Virus record (IMG/VR): IMGVR_UViG_3300046698_000540
Coordinates: 36,370 to 100,369 of that record
Strand: one strand, 5' to 3'
Source of the DNA: a virus
DNA: 64,000 nucleotides
Below are positions 10,301 to 18,709 of this stretch, piece by piece. The notes under the pieces were generated by a model. The model worked only from the letters and a program-made list of their open reading frames with translations, ran no database searches and was not told where the DNA came from. Both the position numbers and the translations under genes were made by a program. Each line of letters opens with the position of its first letter. Positions within the stretch are counted from its first letter, which is position 1.

Positions 10301-11900
10301 AAGCTCCGCCCGCCGCCAATTTTTGCAGCTTCTCATTACGAGCTTGTTCCGTCTCCAGAGCTTGTTTTCGCAAATCTAGGTCATGCTCAAGACCCGGTAT
10401 GGCTGCGGCTGCTTTTGCTTGCCTGTCGGCTTCTACGCTTTTTAGCCGCTCCTGGAGAGCCAGAATGTTTGTGACATGATTGCCCTCTTTGTCCAAGAGA
10501 TCGTTGATGTCTATCTTTGCTTGTTTAGCCTCCAATATACTTCGTGCTTCCGCTCCCTGGGCATTTGCAATCATGCGCTCCAAAGCGAGCTGGTTCTTTT
10601 CCTCCGTGGAAATAAAGTGGTACACGCCCAACTCGGCTTCTGTAAACTGGGACTTCCCGCTGCGAATATCTTGCAGGCGCGTCTGCAAGTCGATCATGTT
10701 CTGAACTTCTTTTTCCAGATCCTGGGTCAATGCCACGCTGCCCTGCAACTGCTGCGCCAAGGTAATCAGCGCTTTCGTTTCTCCCGCGGTGTGAATTTCC
10801 CACGCGGTAAATGCGGAAACGACCGTGAGCACCGCCATCGCCGCCAGAACATAAGGGTTCGTCGCCATGAAAACGCCTAGAGCTCTGAGCTTCAGCAATG
10901 TGGTGGCGCCTTCAAACCCGAGGACGGTCAGGCCAACGGATAGAGCTTTGACGGCCCCTAGAAAGGCCATCGTGCCTGTGATCGTGGCTACGAAAGATCC
11001 TCCCACAACATAGACCCAGGGGGGAATGCTTTTCAGAATCGCCGCCAAACCTTCAAGAGCTTTGATTCCTTGCAGCATCACCGGAACAAAACCCTGCCCG
11101 ATCTGTTCCTGGACATCCTCTACCAGTCTTGGAAGGGACGTTATGCGCTTGCCCGCGTCCTCCATGGCGGTGGTGTATGCACCCGAAACCTTCCCGGCCT
11201 CCACCAGAATCACATTGAGAATGGCTTGGCTTCTCTCCAACTGCGTAAGTGAATCCGCCGTCCGGTTTATGGACGAAGCGTATTCCTCAAAAATCGAAGG
11301 AAGGTTCTTGACGATTCCGTACTGCCGCAACTGCATCACGTAGTTCGTTTGAATCGCATCGGTCAAGGTTCCCAGGGCCTGGGAAGTATCCTCTCCGGAA
11401 ACCACGGCAAGATCCCGCGCTGCCGTCGCCAACTTGGTAGCATCCGTAAGCTGCAATTGCGACCTGATAAATTGCAGGGTGATATCGATCGATTCTTTGT
11501 GTGTGATGTTCAAAGCCCGCAAACCTGAGATTTGCGCCTGCGCCGCGCCTGTGGAATAGTTCATGGTCTGCGCCGTCAGACCCATGACCGTATTCAGCAC
11601 TTCGATTCGAGCCGCGAGAGCCGTGGACTCGACTATGGTGCTGTGGATCATCTCCTTTACACCGTGAAGAGCCTCCCCAAGCAGTTGAGTTTGGGCATAC
11701 AACTTCAACCAGCCCCCCGCGGATTTTTCCGCTTCCTGGCCGGAATCAAGAGCAGATTGACCCAGCCCCTTCAAGTCCTTGGACACATTCTGGATTGTGA
11801 CCTGGCCGGTCTTGGCGTCCACCGCAATGGTGAGCTGGATCGTGCTGCCGGGCCCGCCACTACCAGGCGGAGGGGTTGGGGTCGTTGGCGCCACCGTCAT
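7335..11900 (-). CDS. Tail tape measure protein
   Basis: 1521 residues, the largest tail gene. It is dominated by Ala/Gln/Glu/Lys-rich heptad-like helices, with hydrophobic segments around residues 295-380 (VYVVGGSFVATITGTMAFLG and a second one near VLAAMAVLTVV) as is usual for tape measures that enter the host membrane. At about 1.5 angstrom per residue the tail would be near 230 nm. It follows the frameshifted chaperone pair, the conserved siphophage order. The ATG at 11900 directly abuts GGAGG, so the GTG six bases downstream (11894) may be the real start. Confidence 0.95.
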   Translation of the reverse strand: MTVAPTTPTPPPGSGGPGSTIQLTIAVDAKTGQVTIQNVSKDLKGLGQSALDSGQEAEKSAGGWLKLYAQTQLLGEALHGVKEMIHSTIVESTALAARIEVLNTVMGLTAQTMNYSTGAAQAQISGLRALNITHKESIDITLQFIRSQLQLTDATKLATAARDLAVVSGEDTSQALGTLTDAIQTNYVMQLRQYGIVKNLPSIFEEYASSINRTADSLTQLERSQAILNVILVEAGKVSGAYTTAMEDAGKRITSLPRLVEDVQEQIGQGFVPVMLQGIKALEGLAAILKSIPPWVYVVGGSFVATITGTMAFLGAVKALSVGLTVLGFEGATTLLKLRALGVFMATNPYVLAAMAVLTVVSAFTAWEIHTAGETKALITLAQQLQGSVALTQDLEKEVQNMIDLQTRLQDIRSGKSQFTEAELGVYHFISTEEKNQLALERMIANAQGAEARSILEAKQAKIDINDLLDKEGNHVTNILALQERLKSVEADRQAKAAAAIPGLEHDLDLRKQALETEQARNEKLQKLAAGGASPLAHPTVSRGLFSSYGDEAEKSTKQIENLKAGVASLEKEIEGLKHSASGVQLVPVDLNVTIGALGRLSSAISTNEALMRAHIKVTDVDKTAALQAAQAVTTVYADLDRNLTNVIQRRKELNLTETMVARAHQDQKDFAQQAVEFTAALGAKTQSAQETSALLAQQVEKIATSLAKAGENALIYQNVVEGVQQALQSLQEMRLSTHQKIVENQVREINNDIQGLQAENALLGARSKTAADIETIYKNEGKIADLQTAIVIMQDAWAAKTVLTTAASQAQVAAIEHARALLDSVLQVQEILLATQTSIAERTGQTYDQEEEAIRRRYQNEIDLIRNTTADKVLMEAQVAQKMEEADTAVFQARVQRATELASLDEARFNRELHLIEVQNTNASKQLENVDQQKRAITSLAEAQAQALGKDAALRLALIKQTGSVEAADKEIQARQDELRLAAQRQIADLQFTTETALLTMRNRELDILEQTSVAQGKLTAEEAARNKAGRDSSVQALDLLKNTTLTADQVKKWLDYQKELAEITKQQAQAQRLVGGDVKGQAQLDAAKTAQEYGASTKAVSGIMEDLTARLAPVQSQIEELNKKLEEGTITWQKYAGAVRDLTQPLETTAEALNHLFEGTLTTMGAYKAGMDLAVQATNALGKAVGSGGNVGKAMAQFVENMGAEVLQALSKYCLKQAGIHLMAGLADASSPLTAAAAAGEYRAAALWTAAAAAAGFAGGVLSGAAGGGGGGAASGSRGTAVGTPAPVSTKTAMEDNIIKLNDNLVVNNRVMQYAGQAYDKTGAQMFQMVKDINMLAASRSEGDRNFADQLADQLARRTQAGFQPGQMNQLFNNLSTYLVAEGQHSVQYAGILTSINTNLLESSQQQNSQARSMPTLLADRLAENLRGAQKVQNESGQVMIGLARQQLTELQKANEKNMVVSVDASTVLDAGALNTLTTSGFLKNTATYNRAVAGAVTTATQQNVNRQAMGRALGNGGI

Positions 11901-12731
11901 CCTCCTTCTTGATGGGGAAAGTAATCGAGTGCACCAGGTTCACCTTGTCGAGCACGTCGGTGTGCTGTTCCTTGGGCACATCCATGCTCTCCATTACCTG
12001 GTAAATCGCGCTGATGTTGATGCCAAGGACGGTTCCCAGACCTGCGACGATTACTTGATTCCAGCACCTGGCGTAGACTTCCCATGCCACGATATTTCCG
12101 GGCATCAGTTCCACGGCCGGGCAGTCTGCGCAGCGCTGGAACTTCGCGCTTTCCACCGCTTGGGTTTCGCCCACGGCTATGAGCTGGCTCCTGCACTGCT
12201 CGAAGATCTCCTGGCAGATTGCGCACGTTTTTGCGTATCCGCCCTGCTTCTGCCAGCGGGCGAACGCGGTCAGTTTCCCAGTTCGGCGGCCTTTTTCTGC
12301 TCGTTGAAGGTATCGACCTTCTGCGTCACCGAGGCGAGCCACTGGTCGAATTCCAGGCTGTGCTCGATGAGCATTTCCTTGTTCTCGTCCGTGCAGGGAA
12401 CTTCCAAATCGCCGGCCAGGGAAGAATCCAACTTCAGAATCACCATGCTGCGCAGGACATCGATGGTGAGCCCCTTCCACTCCTGAATGACCTTGCGGGC
12501 ATAGAGCTTCCGGAACTTCAACTTGTCCATCTCCTCCTCTTCCCGGAGGGTCCGCATGTTCAGCTTCGTGGTCTTGGCGGCCTCGAACATTTTCTGCATC
12601 TGCTGCTTGCCGTAGTAGGTGACTCGCAACCAGAACGGCGTATTTTGATACTGAACCCACACGCCTTCGTTTTCGGGGCGCGCGGTGTCAATGAGATCGG
12701 CTAATCGTACAGCTTGCTGTTGATCGTTCAC
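11860..12731 (-). CDS. Tail assembly chaperone fusion (GT type) made by -1 frameshift
   Basis: Reading the 153-codon G-type gene and slipping back one base on GGGAAAC (12273-12279) continues into a frame open to 11860, giving a ~290-residue fusion. The second part begins LTAFARWQKQGG and carries the Cys cluster CAICQEIF and CADCP. In lambda-like phages a G/GT pair of this kind bridges the tail tube and tape measure during assembly. The 3' end overlaps the tape-measure start, as expected for the pair. Confidence 0.85.
12270..12731 (-). CDS. Tail assembly chaperone (G type)
   Basis: 153 residues, mostly helical and charged (for example MRTLREEEEMDKLKFRKLYA). AGGAGG precedes the ATG. Position between the major tail protein and tape measure, size, and the slippery heptamer immediately before its stop identify it as the short product of the chaperone pair. 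It would coat the tape measure before tube polymerisation and be absent from the mature virion. Confidence 0.85.
   Translation of the reverse strand: MNDQQQAVRLADLIDTARPENEGVWVQYQNTPFWLRVTYYGKQQMQKMFEAAKTTKLNMRTLREEEEMDKLKFRKLYARKVIQEWKGLTIDVLRSMVILKLDSSLAGDLEVPCTDENKEMLIEHSLEFDQWLASVTQKVDTFNEQKKAAELGN
12273..12279 (-). other. Programmed -1 ribosomal frameshift site
   Basis: On the minus strand the heptamer G GGA AAC is in the X XXY YYZ register (codons CTG GGA AAC, followed by TGA). Slipping joins the chaperone frame to the downstream frame. Lambda uses the related GGGAAAG at the same place. Confidence 0.85.
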
Positions 12732-12762
12732 GTGAAAAAGCCTCCTGATTCATTCTACATGG

Positions 12763-12809
12763 GAGGGGCGCCTATCCTGACGCCCCTCTCCCCAGGGTTC
12801 ACGCCCTGG
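12763..12809 (-). promoter_or_regulatory. Double intergenic hairpin between chaperone and tail-tube genes
   Basis: The 133-base gap 12732-12864 holds two strong stems: GAGGGGCG/CGCCCCTC (12763-12788) and CCAGGG/CCCTGG (12792-12809). There is no clear U-tract on the minus strand, so it is more likely an RNA-stability or attenuation structure at the 3' end of the abundant tail-tube message than a full terminator. Confidence 0.5.
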
Positions 12810-12864
12810 CACGTTGCCTGGCACCGGGAAAGGATCGGCCCAGGCGCGCGGACGCGGGGTATAC

Positions 12865-14181
12865 CTACGAATGCGATACGGTCGTTGTCGAAGAAGTGAC
12901 CGTGCTCGAAGCCGCCGGCGCGAACATGAGCGCCGCCTCATCGTCGTACGACGGGCTGGCCGTGCTCTTGAACGAAATGGTGGCTGTCTTTTCGTCTTCG
13001 CCCGCCACGTTGGGGGATCCCCACTCGACCCGCGGACAGTGAATCTCGGCCAGGCGCCCGGTAGTTGCCGAACGATCCTGCATCGGGATAATCACGTAGT
13101 CCTGGTAAAGCGGATCGCGCAAAGCCTTGTACATGAAGACAGGCAAATCGCGGTAGGCAAACACCGTGATCTCGCCTTCACAGGTCCTGGCCGCCGGCCG
13201 AACCACTTCCGTGGGATAGGGCTGGTTGTCTTTCAGATCGGCGTGGTACTTGTAGTTGTTGGTGATCGTCACCCTGGCCGACTGGATGATGTACGGCGTC
13301 GTAGGCAGGCTGGCGATCGCCTTCGTGGAGATCGTGCCGCCGATGCGCATGATGCCGTACTTGCCGTACATCGGGATGCCCACTTCCGTGCCAGCGGGGA
13401 GGTACGGCGCCACGATGTCACCGCTTCCACGTGTGGCTGTGCTCGCCAGGGTGAGGATATTGTTCACGTAGTCTACCGCCGTCACTGTAGCCGTCGCTCC
13501 AAGCGCGCCTGTGGCGTATGTGATGAACTGGATCATGAACTGGTCACCAGTCTGGCTGAGGAAGAACTTGCTGGCGTTCTCCACTTTGAGAGATGTGCCT
13601 GAGCCGGAATCCGCGGCGGTTACGGCATCCGTGCCGCAGAAACCATGCCGCATGAACTCGCCGGAAAAATTCGCCTTTGCCAGGTCGTTGCCCGCGCAGT
13701 TGAACTCTCCGACATTGGTGGTGGCTCCGCAGGCGTAGTACATCATGTGGCCCACTTTGAACCACAGCGTGAAGGTGAGGGGGACGGTGCCAGCCGGTGA
13801 AACCGACTGCAACAGGTATGCCCGGCTGTTGGCGCCGAACCAGGCGGTTTGCGTGGTGTCCGCAATTTTTCCAAACAGGCTGGCCAGAATGGGGTCCAAT
13901 TCCGGAGCCGCCGGCGTTCCTGATGCGGCTACGGTTTTGATAACCGCGGGGAAACTCCACTTGCCGACGTCGAACGATCCTGGGGTTGGGTCCAACTTCG
14001 ACAAGGTGTTTCGGTATTGCGGGTCGTCAACCATCCGCATCAACTGCTGTACCGATCCGGCGCCCGCCGCGAGAATGAGATTCATGCCTGACGCATTGGG
14101 AAGCACCTGTGTGCCGGGCGTCGTTTCCAGACCGGCAAAAAGCTTGGTCTCCCGTGCTACTGCTACTACTAAGTTGTTCAA
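12865..14181 (-). CDS. Major tail (tube) protein candidate
   Basis: 438 residues, Ala/Gly/Thr-rich and beta-rich, containing an internal domain with TGALGATATVTAVDYVNNIL and a conserved-looking KYGIMRIGGTISTKA section. It sits immediately before the tail-assembly chaperones, where the tube protein is normally encoded. The C-terminus ends SSTVTSSTTTVSHS, another Ser/Thr tail of the type seen in two tail-tip proteins. Assignment rests on position and composition. Confidence 0.7.
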   Translation of the reverse strand: MNNLVVAVARETKLFAGLETTPGTQVLPNASGMNLILAAGAGSVQQLMRMVDDPQYRNTLSKLDPTPGSFDVGKWSFPAVIKTVAASGTPAAPELDPILASLFGKIADTTQTAWFGANSRAYLLQSVSPAGTVPLTFTLWFKVGHMMYYACGATTNVGEFNCAGNDLAKANFSGEFMRHGFCGTDAVTAADSGSGTSLKVENASKFFLSQTGDQFMIQFITYATGALGATATVTAVDYVNNILTLASTATRGSGDIVAPYLPAGTEVGIPMYGKYGIMRIGGTISTKAIASLPTTPYIIQSARVTITNNYKYHADLKDNQPYPTEVVRPAARTCEGEITVFAYRDLPVFMYKALRDPLYQDYVIIPMQDRSATTGRLAEIHCPRVEWGSPNVAGEDEKTATISFKSTASPSYDDEAALMFAPAASSTVTSSTTTVSHS

Positions 14182-14196
14182 TGTTTTCTCCTTTCT

Positions 14197-15192
14197 TTAA
14201 CCGATCAAGAAACTTTGGATGTACATAATCTGCAAGTCCAATTCTACGTCCACCACGGGGTACTCGCAACGATCCGTGCGAATCGCCAGGATGTCCACAG
14301 TTGCCACGCGGCCCCCCAAATCGGCATTGGTGCCCAAGCAGCTCTTGAGAGCCGCCACCCAAGTATCCACCGAAGCTGTGAATGTGGCCAGGTTCGTGTC
14401 CACTGCCAGAAGCCTTGTCGTGATGAACAGGGTCTTCTTGGTGTCCATCGAACCCTGGTACTGATACGGCTCGTTCGTGTCCTTGAACCAGATGCCGGGC
14501 GTGTAACGCGCGGAAATCTGCTCTGGGGAAATGGGCCAGTTCCGCGCTTTTTCCACCCATACCAAGCTGGGAATGGCCCTGAAAGCGTTGCCCAGTGCAT
14601 TGACGATCGTCTCCCTCCAAGGCTGCGTAAAAGGACCTGAAGGAAGCGCGCTTGTTGAGTCGGTGGAAAACGCGGCCGGAAGGGTCACTGTTGTGCCGGC
14701 GCCGGAGTCCACCACCTCGATATAGTCCGCCTCGTAGAGCACGGCAAACGCCGGGCTCTCATCGTCGGTGGATGTGTCTGCTTCGAGCCGGGTAATTCTT
14801 CCGCGGCGGGAAAGGCCGCCCCAGGTGGGATCGGAGACCAGGACGGCGCGGGTATCGTCTATCAGGTCATCAAGCTGCACCACGGCGGATTTTCCCGTGC
14901 GGCCCGTGTCTTGCCGCGTGGGGACTTTAACCTCGCCGGCGACGGTCATCTGGACCGTCTGCTGCAAGATGTCGGCCAGCATATGCCGGCCGCTTTCGAC
15001 CGGATCCACCAGAAAAAGGCCGGGAAACTTGTCGTCGGAGATGCCGAACATCGAACGGTTCACGCTGCGCACAGTCGAGAGAAAGATGTGGGCGCTCCCG
15101 GAGGCGAGATTCGGGACGGGATTGCCGGCCTTGATCTTGCCCAAGGCCGTCTCCACCGCCTCAATAATCAGCGTGCGCGTTGACTTCGGCAT
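14197..15192 (-). CDS. Neck or tail-terminator region protein
   Basis: 331 residues from MPKSTRTLIIEAVETAL; a longer frame to 15483 overlaps two upstream genes and is not used. The N-terminus overlaps the stop of the 63-residue gene by 25 bases. It is mixed alpha/beta (VNRSMFGISDDKFPGLFLVD, later EYPVVDVELDLQIMYIQ) and fits the usual place of minor tail or tail-terminator proteins between gp10-like and tail-tube genes. No family was recognised with certainty. Confidence 0.65.
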   Translation of the reverse strand: MPKSTRTLIIEAVETALGKIKAGNPVPNLASGSAHIFLSTVRSVNRSMFGISDDKFPGLFLVDPVESGRHMLADILQQTVQMTVAGEVKVPTRQDTGRTGKSAVVQLDDLIDDTRAVLVSDPTWGGLSRRGRITRLEADTSTDDESPAFAVLYEADYIEVVDSGAGTTVTLPAAFSTDSTSALPSGPFTQPWRETIVNALGNAFRAIPSLVWVEKARNWPISPEQISARYTPGIWFKDTNEPYQYQGSMDTKKTLFITTRLLAVDTNLATFTASVDTWVAALKSCLGTNADLGGRVATVDILAIRTDRCEYPVVDVELDLQIMYIQSFLIG

Positions 15193-15359
15193 TTCAACAA
15201 TTCTCTGCGCAATTCCTCTGTGGTCATTGCCCGGTCCAGGTCCACGTAATAGTGGTGACCCAAAACGGCGTCTTCCACAGCGATCGCCAAAGGGCCTCCG
15301 TTGCTCAGAGCCTTGCGGACTTCTCCGACAAGAACATATTCCGAGGAGCTGGGTTCCAC
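15168..15359 (-). CDS. Small hypothetical protein, GTG start
   Basis: 63 residues (MEPSSSEYVLVGEVRKALS...). The GTG start is preceded by AGGAG, which directly follows the stop of the tagged 120-residue protein. A compact alpha/beta fold seems likely, with an arginine-rich end. Function unknown; it is coupled to neck/tail genes. Confidence 0.6.
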   Translation of the reverse strand: MEPSSSEYVLVGEVRKALSNGGPLAIAVEDAVLGHHYYVDLDRAMTTEELRRELLKCRSQRAR

Positions 15360-15368
15360 GTGCTTCTC

Positions 15369-15731
15369 CTACATCGAACGACCGTAGCCGGCATGGCCGC
15401 CAGGAAGCGCCGCGTGACCAAGGATGTTGAAATCCTGGCCGGACTTTTTTCCTTTTCCTTTTCCATGGTGGGGGGTCCTCCATCCTCTGAATCCACCACC
15501 TTTGGCACCTGAATTGTCTCTTTCCAATTCACTGATGTGCCCCAAGTGATGCAAGGATCCCCCGTATTTGCTTTTCTGGTACACATTACCTGTGGGCTTA
15601 TGCAAAAACTGGCCGCCGGGATGACTTTTACCCTGCTGCTCAAACTCATGAGCGGGTAACATCTCGCCGCCTTTTCCGTGACCGCTACCTTGGACGTGGT
15701 ACTCGTTTAATTTACCTCTTGGAAATCCCAT
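15369..15731 (-). CDS. Tag-bearing basic protein 1 (SGQDFN C-terminal tag)
   Basis: 120 residues, Gly/His/Lys-rich and probably disordered. The N-terminus MGFPRGKLNEYHV is shared with the protein at 16798-17184. It ends KKSGQDFNILGHAALPGG HAGYGRSM, the C-terminal tag found on four proteins of this late module. GAGGTTTGAA precedes the start. The basic, glycine-rich body suggests a protein bound to DNA or packed inside the head, but that is inference. Confidence 0.75.
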   Translation of the reverse strand: MGFPRGKLNEYHVQGSGHGKGGEMLPAHEFEQQGKSHPGGQFLHKPTGNVYQKSKYGGSLHHLGHISELERDNSGAKGGGFRGWRTPHHGKGKGKKSGQDFNILGHAALPGGHAGYGRSM

Positions 15732-15762
15732 TTCAAACCTCCAAAACCATTGTGTCGGCCCG

Positions 15763-16275
15763 CTAGGCCGGTCCTACTACCGTCTTCTCCGAAGCCAGAG
15801 CCTCGGCAATTCTCTTCTTCAACCTGGTCAACTCCGTCTGCACTTCCCGGTCCATTGCCACCTTGTCCACGGACTTTTTGGCGCCAGGGTGCCTCACTCG
15901 CGGCCCAAAAAACTGATCTCCGCTGGCGAACTGGAAAGCCAGCACCTTGGCATGAACCGCCTGGATAGCGTGCCTTTTGGTCCCACTCTGCAACAGCGGC
16001 CAAATTTTCGCCGCTCGTGGGTCAATGTTCCGAATCAGGATCTTCAGCTTCGCGTGCGGCTCGTCCGTCTCCACTTCGCCTTTCCACCCGGCGCGCAATT
16101 TTCCCGGCGAAGGCTGGTTGGGATCCTTCGACACCGGCGTATATTTCCGGTAGAGCTTTTCCAGGATGGCTGAGGACTCGACGGCGACACCCTTCAGCCG
16201 GGTGAACTTCAGCATGTTCTCCATCCGTTTCAGAACGGCGTCCATGCTGACCGAGATTTTGATGCCGTCGATCAT
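15763..16275 (-). CDS. HK97 gp10-like neck/tail-completion protein
   Basis: 170 residues. The start MIDGIKISVSMDAVLKRMENM, then TPVSKDPNQPSPGKLRAGWKG (a TPVxTGxLRxS-like segment) and a helical end fit HK97 gp10-like tail-completion proteins, which join the connector to the tail. Position between capsid-connector and tail genes agrees. The next gene upstream ends two bases before its start. Confidence 0.7.
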   Translation of the reverse strand: MIDGIKISVSMDAVLKRMENMLKFTRLKGVAVESSAILEKLYRKYTPVSKDPNQPSPGKLRAGWKGEVETDEPHAKLKILIRNIDPRAAKIWPLLQSGTKRHAIQAVHAKVLAFQFASGDQFFGPRVRHPGAKKSVDKVAMDREVQTELTRLKKRIAEALASEKTVVGPA

Positions 16276-16276
16276 T

Positions 16277-16801
16277 TCAAACCTGCGCGATCGCGGAAAA
16301 ATCTTTGACTGAGTTCATGGCCGCCATGGCTGCCGGCGTAATGGCGTCCGTGTTGCCGCTCCACCACCAGTCCCAGGCCATGCTGGCGCGCATCGCAGCG
16401 ATAAAAGAAAAAGCCCGCTCCTTCACCGCCGCTTCTTCCAAACCGAAGAACGGGTTGCTGTGAAGAACATCGCCGTCAAGGTTGGCGTATTCCTCCACCG
16501 ATCCGAGCAGCCAGCACCTGAACGTCTTGCATGTGGGCGGTTTTACGCCTTGAATTTCACAGGAGTGCTTGCCTTCCGTTCGGCTCAAAAAAGCGCAGCG
16601 CCCGTGAGACCTGGTGTTAAGAACCGGCAGACTACCCGGCCTGTCTTGGGCTACCTCCACAGCCTCCACTCGGAGCAAAAAATCCGCTGTGGTGTTCAGG
16701 TGATCTGCTACCTCTTCCAAGTTGGGAACAGGAACCCCGTGCGCTACGTAGCAGCAGGCTCCGCACTGCTGGCAGAGTTCTTCGGTCCAGGGGAACTTCA
16801 T
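16277..16801 (-). CDS. YkgJ-like Cys-cluster protein, copy 1
   Basis: 174 residues beginning MKFPWTEELCQQCGACCYVA. The CxxCxxCC start and later GRCAFLSR...SCEIQGVKPPTCKTFRC match the YkgJ family, thought to chelate iron or zinc. The start overlaps the end of the tagged protein upstream as CGATGAAG. Two other YkgJ-like genes occur in the window (48215-48835 and 55122-55694). Its presence inside a neck/tail cluster is unusual. Function in phages unknown. Confidence 0.8.
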   Translation of the reverse strand: MKFPWTEELCQQCGACCYVAHGVPVPNLEEVADHLNTTADFLLRVEAVEVAQDRPGSLPVLNTRSHGRCAFLSRTEGKHSCEIQGVKPPTCKTFRCWLLGSVEEYANLDGDVLHSNPFFGLEEAAVKERAFSFIAAMRASMAWDWWWSGNTDAITPAAMAAMNSVKDFSAIAQV

Positions 16802-17184
16802 CGGCCGTAACCCGCATGCCCACCGGGAAGCCCCGCATGACCCAGGATGTTGAAGTCCTGACCGGATTTGCGACCAAATGGATTGTGCCCCGGCTTGCTG
16901 TGCGATTTGCCGGGATGTTTTTTGCCAAACTTGCCATGCTTGCCACCGGCGTTATGGTCGCCTGTTACCGGATCGAAGGTGCCTCCGTTCATAACATCAT
17001 TGGTATAGTAGTGACCTAACTCACCGTGAATGGTGTACCTCTCACCCGAGGAGTTTGGCCCAAAGTACTTTTCTGCTTCCTTATGCGAACCGAATGAGGG
17101 AGTCCCCATAGGCCCGTGCTTACTACCGCGTGGGACGTGGTACAAGTACTCGTTTAATTTACCTTTACCTCTTGGAAATCCCAT
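16798..17184 (-). CDS. Tag-bearing basic protein 2
   Basis: 128 residues. It shares the N-terminus MGFPRGKGKLNEYLYHVPRG with the protein at 15369 and ends RKSGQDFNILGHAGLPGG HAGYGR. The middle (FGSHKEAEKYFGPNSSGERYTI) is more ordered, and a linker of His/Gly/Lys precedes the tag. The codons of the tag differ from the other copies mainly at third positions, so the peptide itself is conserved. Likely virion-associated; exact role unknown. Confidence 0.75.
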   Translation of the reverse strand: MGFPRGKGKLNEYLYHVPRGSKHGPMGTPSFGSHKEAEKYFGPNSSGERYTIHGELGHYYTNDVMNGGTFDPVTGDHNAGGKHGKFGKKHPGKSHSKPGHNPFGRKSGQDFNILGHAGLPGGHAGYGR

Positions 17185-17185
17185 T

Positions 17186-18100
17186 TCAAACCTCCAAAAC
17201 CATTGTGTCGGCCAGCAAGTCGATGAAGTTCTCTACCTTCAGAGAAACTGGATCGCTCATCGCGGCCAGCATGTTCCAGTTGACCGCCGCCAGGATGAAG
17301 TACCACGTCCCGGTCGGCAGCAGAGTGTACTCCATCCACAATTCGTTCTTGGCCATCTGCGCTTCCCCTGTCGAAATCCAGGGGCCTGAAACGCGCTCGA
17401 AGGCCAGCGTGTCGGAGTAATAGTCGTAGATCGTGCGGATCACCTGCCAGGTTTCAAGAGGCGCCCGTGGATTCTGCGAAGCGTAGAAGCGAAGGTATGC
17501 GAGATCGCCTGTGTCCATCCGGGCCCAGTCCAAAACCAGGCGCCCGAAAGGAACGGCGATGTTCTGGAATCCTCCTGTGTCGGCCGGCGGATTCACCCTG
17601 GCGTTCGGATAGTAGAGGTAGGAAACCGACAGGAGTTTCGGCTTCGGAGGCGGCGGCGCAATCTGCACGGGAACCTTGGCGTGAATAAGCCTACTGTCCC
17701 GGACCAGGTTGCCAATCACGATGTCCCCGCTCACATTGTCTTGTGCGGCGATGCGATCGCGCTGGTAGTCGTACTCGTCCCGCAGCTCGTTAGCGGCGGT
17801 AATGAGCATCTGTGAATTGCCCGTCTTGTCTGCGGAAAAATTCGCGCCTACGGAAACTCGGGTATCTAGAGCATATTCCAGCGCCTTATCCCGGGCGATG
17901 CGGACCTTCGCCAGCAGCAGGATGAGCTGTTCTTCCTCCACGGGAACTGTTGCCCACGTGTAAGACTTGTTGTGCTGGCGAAGGGCCTCGAACAGGGCCT
18001 CGTTCAGGAGAGCATTGTCGAAACGCCGCTCTCCCGTGAGCCAGGAGATGTCTCCAAGCTGGCCCCGCATCGTTTCCCGTAATGCTGAAATAGTGGCCAC
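17186..18100 (-). CDS. Head-tail connector region protein, hypothetical
   Basis: 304 residues. The N-terminal helical part (MATISALRETMRGQLGD...NEALFEALRQHNKSYTW) resembles adaptor/connector proteins, followed by a Pro-rich linker (IAPPPPKPK) and a beta domain. It lies one base from the tagged gene and just after the decoration-type genes. A connector or head-fibre role is inferred from gene order only. Confidence 0.6.
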   Translation of the reverse strand: MATISALRETMRGQLGDISWLTGERRFDNALLNEALFEALRQHNKSYTWATVPVEEEQLILLLAKVRIARDKALEYALDTRVSVGANFSADKTGNSQMLITAANELRDEYDYQRDRIAAQDNVSGDIVIGNLVRDSRLIHAKVPVQIAPPPPKPKLLSVSYLYYPNARVNPPADTGGFQNIAVPFGRLVLDWARMDTGDLAYLRFYASQNPRAPLETWQVIRTIYDYYSDTLAFERVSGPWISTGEAQMAKNELWMEYTLLPTGTWYFILAAVNWNMLAAMSDPVSLKVENFIDLLADTMVLEV

Positions 18101-18112
18101 TGCACCATCCGA

Positions 18113-18709
18113 TTATTCGTAGTACGGGTAAGCCAGTTCCTCCCGTATCAAGCCGTCGCGAACACTCTTCGGCACCTCGCACACCACGTCCTTCGTGAAG
18201 TAGTAGCGGTACGGCCCAATGAACCTGCTGCCGGTGAACCTGGGCCTCACCTTCACTACCTTTTCCTCCGAAACCAGAGCCTCATCGATGGGGCCAATCT
18301 GGATCTTCGTGCGAAGGTCCGCCCTGGAAGCCGGCCCGACCGGGGGAGGAGCTTGTGTGCTTGGATCGGTGAACACCGGCTTGGGCGCCGGCGGAGGGTC
18401 GTTGTAAAGGTTGGACGTTGTCGTAAGGCCCTGCGGAGGAAGCGGGATGTCGTTTGCCCGCGCGCCTTCGGCGAGCTGATCCATAACCGAACTGTTGAAA
18501 GCGGCCGGGGGGACTTCTCCCTTGAACGGCTTGCCTTCCTCGGTCTTTCCCGTGATTTCCCGCCCTCTTACAGAGTGTGACGTATCGGGTTCAGAATTCG
18601 TGTTTCTCGTGCCAGCAGGCAGCGGAACTTCAATCATTCGTTTCGGCTGCGGAAGTTTTGTCCGCTCCGGAACTGCCTCTGGAATATCCAGCGTTGTGTT
18701 CTTTGCCAT
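18113..18709 (-). CDS. Hypothetical structural protein, Pro-rich
   Basis: 198 residues from MAKNTTLDIPEAVPERTK, preceded by GAGGAAAGG. The N-terminal two thirds is Pro-rich and likely extended (LPLPPQG, PPPAPKPVF); the C-terminus is more ordered (FTGSRFIGPYRYYFTKDVVCEVP). It lies directly downstream of a hairpin (18737-18755) after a decoration-like gene. Could be a head-fibre or head-completion protein. Confidence 0.6.
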   Translation of the reverse strand: MAKNTTLDIPEAVPERTKLPQPKRMIEVPLPAGTRNTNSEPDTSHSVRGREITGKTEEGKPFKGEVPPAAFNSSVMDQLAEGARANDIPLPPQGLTTTSNLYNDPPPAPKPVFTDPSTQAPPPVGPASRADLRTKIQIGPIDEALVSEEKVVKVRPRFTGSRFIGPYRYYFTKDVVCEVPKSVRDGLIREELAYPYYE

